This document shows, in pieces, positions 63,546 through 64,000 of a DNA stretch of 64,000 nt. Under the pieces are notes generated by a model, which saw only the letters and a program-made list of their open reading frames with translations, had not been told where the DNA came from and made no database searches. Within the stretch, counting starts at the first letter, position 1. Each line of letters opens with the position of its first letter. Where the stretch lies: contig NZ_FQTV01000001.1 of assembly GCF_900128905.1 (NCBI RefSeq), positions 248,001-312,000 of the forward strand, written 5' to 3'. This stretch comes from Bacteroides luti. Lineage in GTDB: Bacteria > Bacteroidota > Bacteroidia > Bacteroidales > Bacteroidaceae. The position numbers were made by a program, and so were the translations under genes.

Positions 63546-64000
63546 TTACTGCAGATTATTTTCGCCAATATTGTAGTTGATATATCTCTTTTTCATCCAT
63601 CGGTATGCAAAGCAGTCAATGAATGGAGAAATAAGTCTGTTCCATAAATTATATTTTGAAACACCGGCCACACGAGGAAAATGGCGAACCGGAATCTGTT
63701 TTACCTTTCCATTCTGCAACTGAATCAAAGCAGGCAGGAAACGGTGCATACCAGTAAAGAATGGTACTCTCCTTGCATAATCCGTATGCAATACTTTAAG
63801 CGGGCATCCGGTATCGGAAACTCCGTCATGAGTCATCATATTACGGAAACCATTGGCTATTTTCGACTGAATTTTTTTGGAAAAGGTATCTTTACGATTG
63901 GCTCTTATTCCCATCACCATCTCATAGTCCTTGATGTGTTCAAGCAACAAATTGAAATCATCAGGAGTAGTTTGCAAATCGGCATCCATATATCCTAGGT
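63546..64000 (-). CDS. Family 2 glycosyltransferase (dolichol-phosphate-mannose-synthase/ArnC type), C-terminal part
   Basis: The gene continues past the window edge. The frame is open to 64000 and the first visible Met (63989) lies inside the conserved GYMDADLQTTPDDF motif, so about 100 N-terminal residues are missing. The visible ~150 residues include the metal/nucleotide DADLQ motif, KKIQSKIANGFRNMMTHDGVSDTGCPLK and MHRFLPALIQLQNGKVKQIPV, which match GT2 enzymes that put a sugar on polyprenyl phosphate. No C-terminal TM pair is visible. It should make the undecaprenyl-phosphate-sugar used by the ArnT-like enzyme downstream. Confidence 0.85.
   Translation of the reverse strand, partial: LGYMDADLQTTPDDFNLLLEHIKDYEMVMGIRANRKDTFSKKIQSKIANGFRNMMTHDGVSDTGCPLKVLHTDYARRVPFFTGMHRFLPALIQLQNGKVKQIPVRHFPRVAGVSKYNLWNRLISPFIDCFAYRWMKKRYINYNIGENNLQ

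Overview
The window is chromosomal DNA of a Bacteroidota bacterium, most likely Bacteroides or a close relative in the Bacteroidaceae. The evidence is low GC, sigma-ABfrA-type promoters (-7 TAnnTTTG), outer-membrane beta-barrel and lipoprotein signals, C10 (streptopain-type) proteases with type IX-like C-terminal domains, a single-chain GcvP, a eukaryote-type GlgB, and several families that I know mainly from Bacteroides (DUF3078, DUF6057, DUF3298). I see no phage, plasmid, IS, CRISPR, tRNA or rRNA signature, so this reads as ordinary chromosome with accessory patches.

Layout. 0-5 kb: end of an outer-membrane barrel protein, a GNAT-nitrilase fusion, and a GH115 xylan alpha-glucuronidase. 5-12 kb (minus strand): a signalling and transport block with a 1525-residue double sensor kinase, a response regulator, an AbgT-type transporter and a small membrane protein. 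12-15 kb: a candidate small RNA, a polytopic membrane protein and a two-subunit ThrE-type exporter. 15-20 kb: a uronate module (kdgK-eda divergent from a LacI regulator and uxaA) that takes altronate to pyruvate and glyceraldehyde-3-phosphate. 20-31.4 kb: four paralogous secreted C10 proteases, one frameshifted, with an interposed lipoprotein. 31.5-35.4 kb: lipB, a pectinesterase and a metallophosphoesterase lipoprotein. 35.5-38.4 kb: a CopA copper ATPase and a cysteine-rich exported protein.

38.6-43.6 kb: a DUF3298 lipoprotein, rsmG, an MBL-fold hydrolase and gcvP in one direction. 43.8-51.7 kb (minus): a five-gene run (DUF2461, YhcH, GlgB, DUF6057, DsrE), an inositol-monophosphatase-family protein and a DUF3078 outer-membrane protein. 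51.9-59 kb (plus): pyrG, yidC, an S9 peptidase and a tryptophan-rich lipoprotein. 59.5-64 kb (minus): an unknown 167-residue protein whose upstream DNA carries four phased direct repeats, then a tight four-gene envelope-glycosylation cassette (GT2, duplicated LAB_N protein, ArnT-like GT, UDP-uronate epimerase).

GH115, pectinesterase and the kdgK/eda/uxaA module suggest use of plant glucuronoxylan and pectin. The most distinctive items are: the double kinase, whose first half keeps the ATPase but lacks the phospho-acceptor His while its second half shows the reverse; the C10 array; the four 21-22 bp-phased repeats at 60137-60212; a 36-bp element found at both 7585 and 37887; and the candidate small RNA at about 12.4 kb. 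All family names come from reading the protein sequences. No database search was run.
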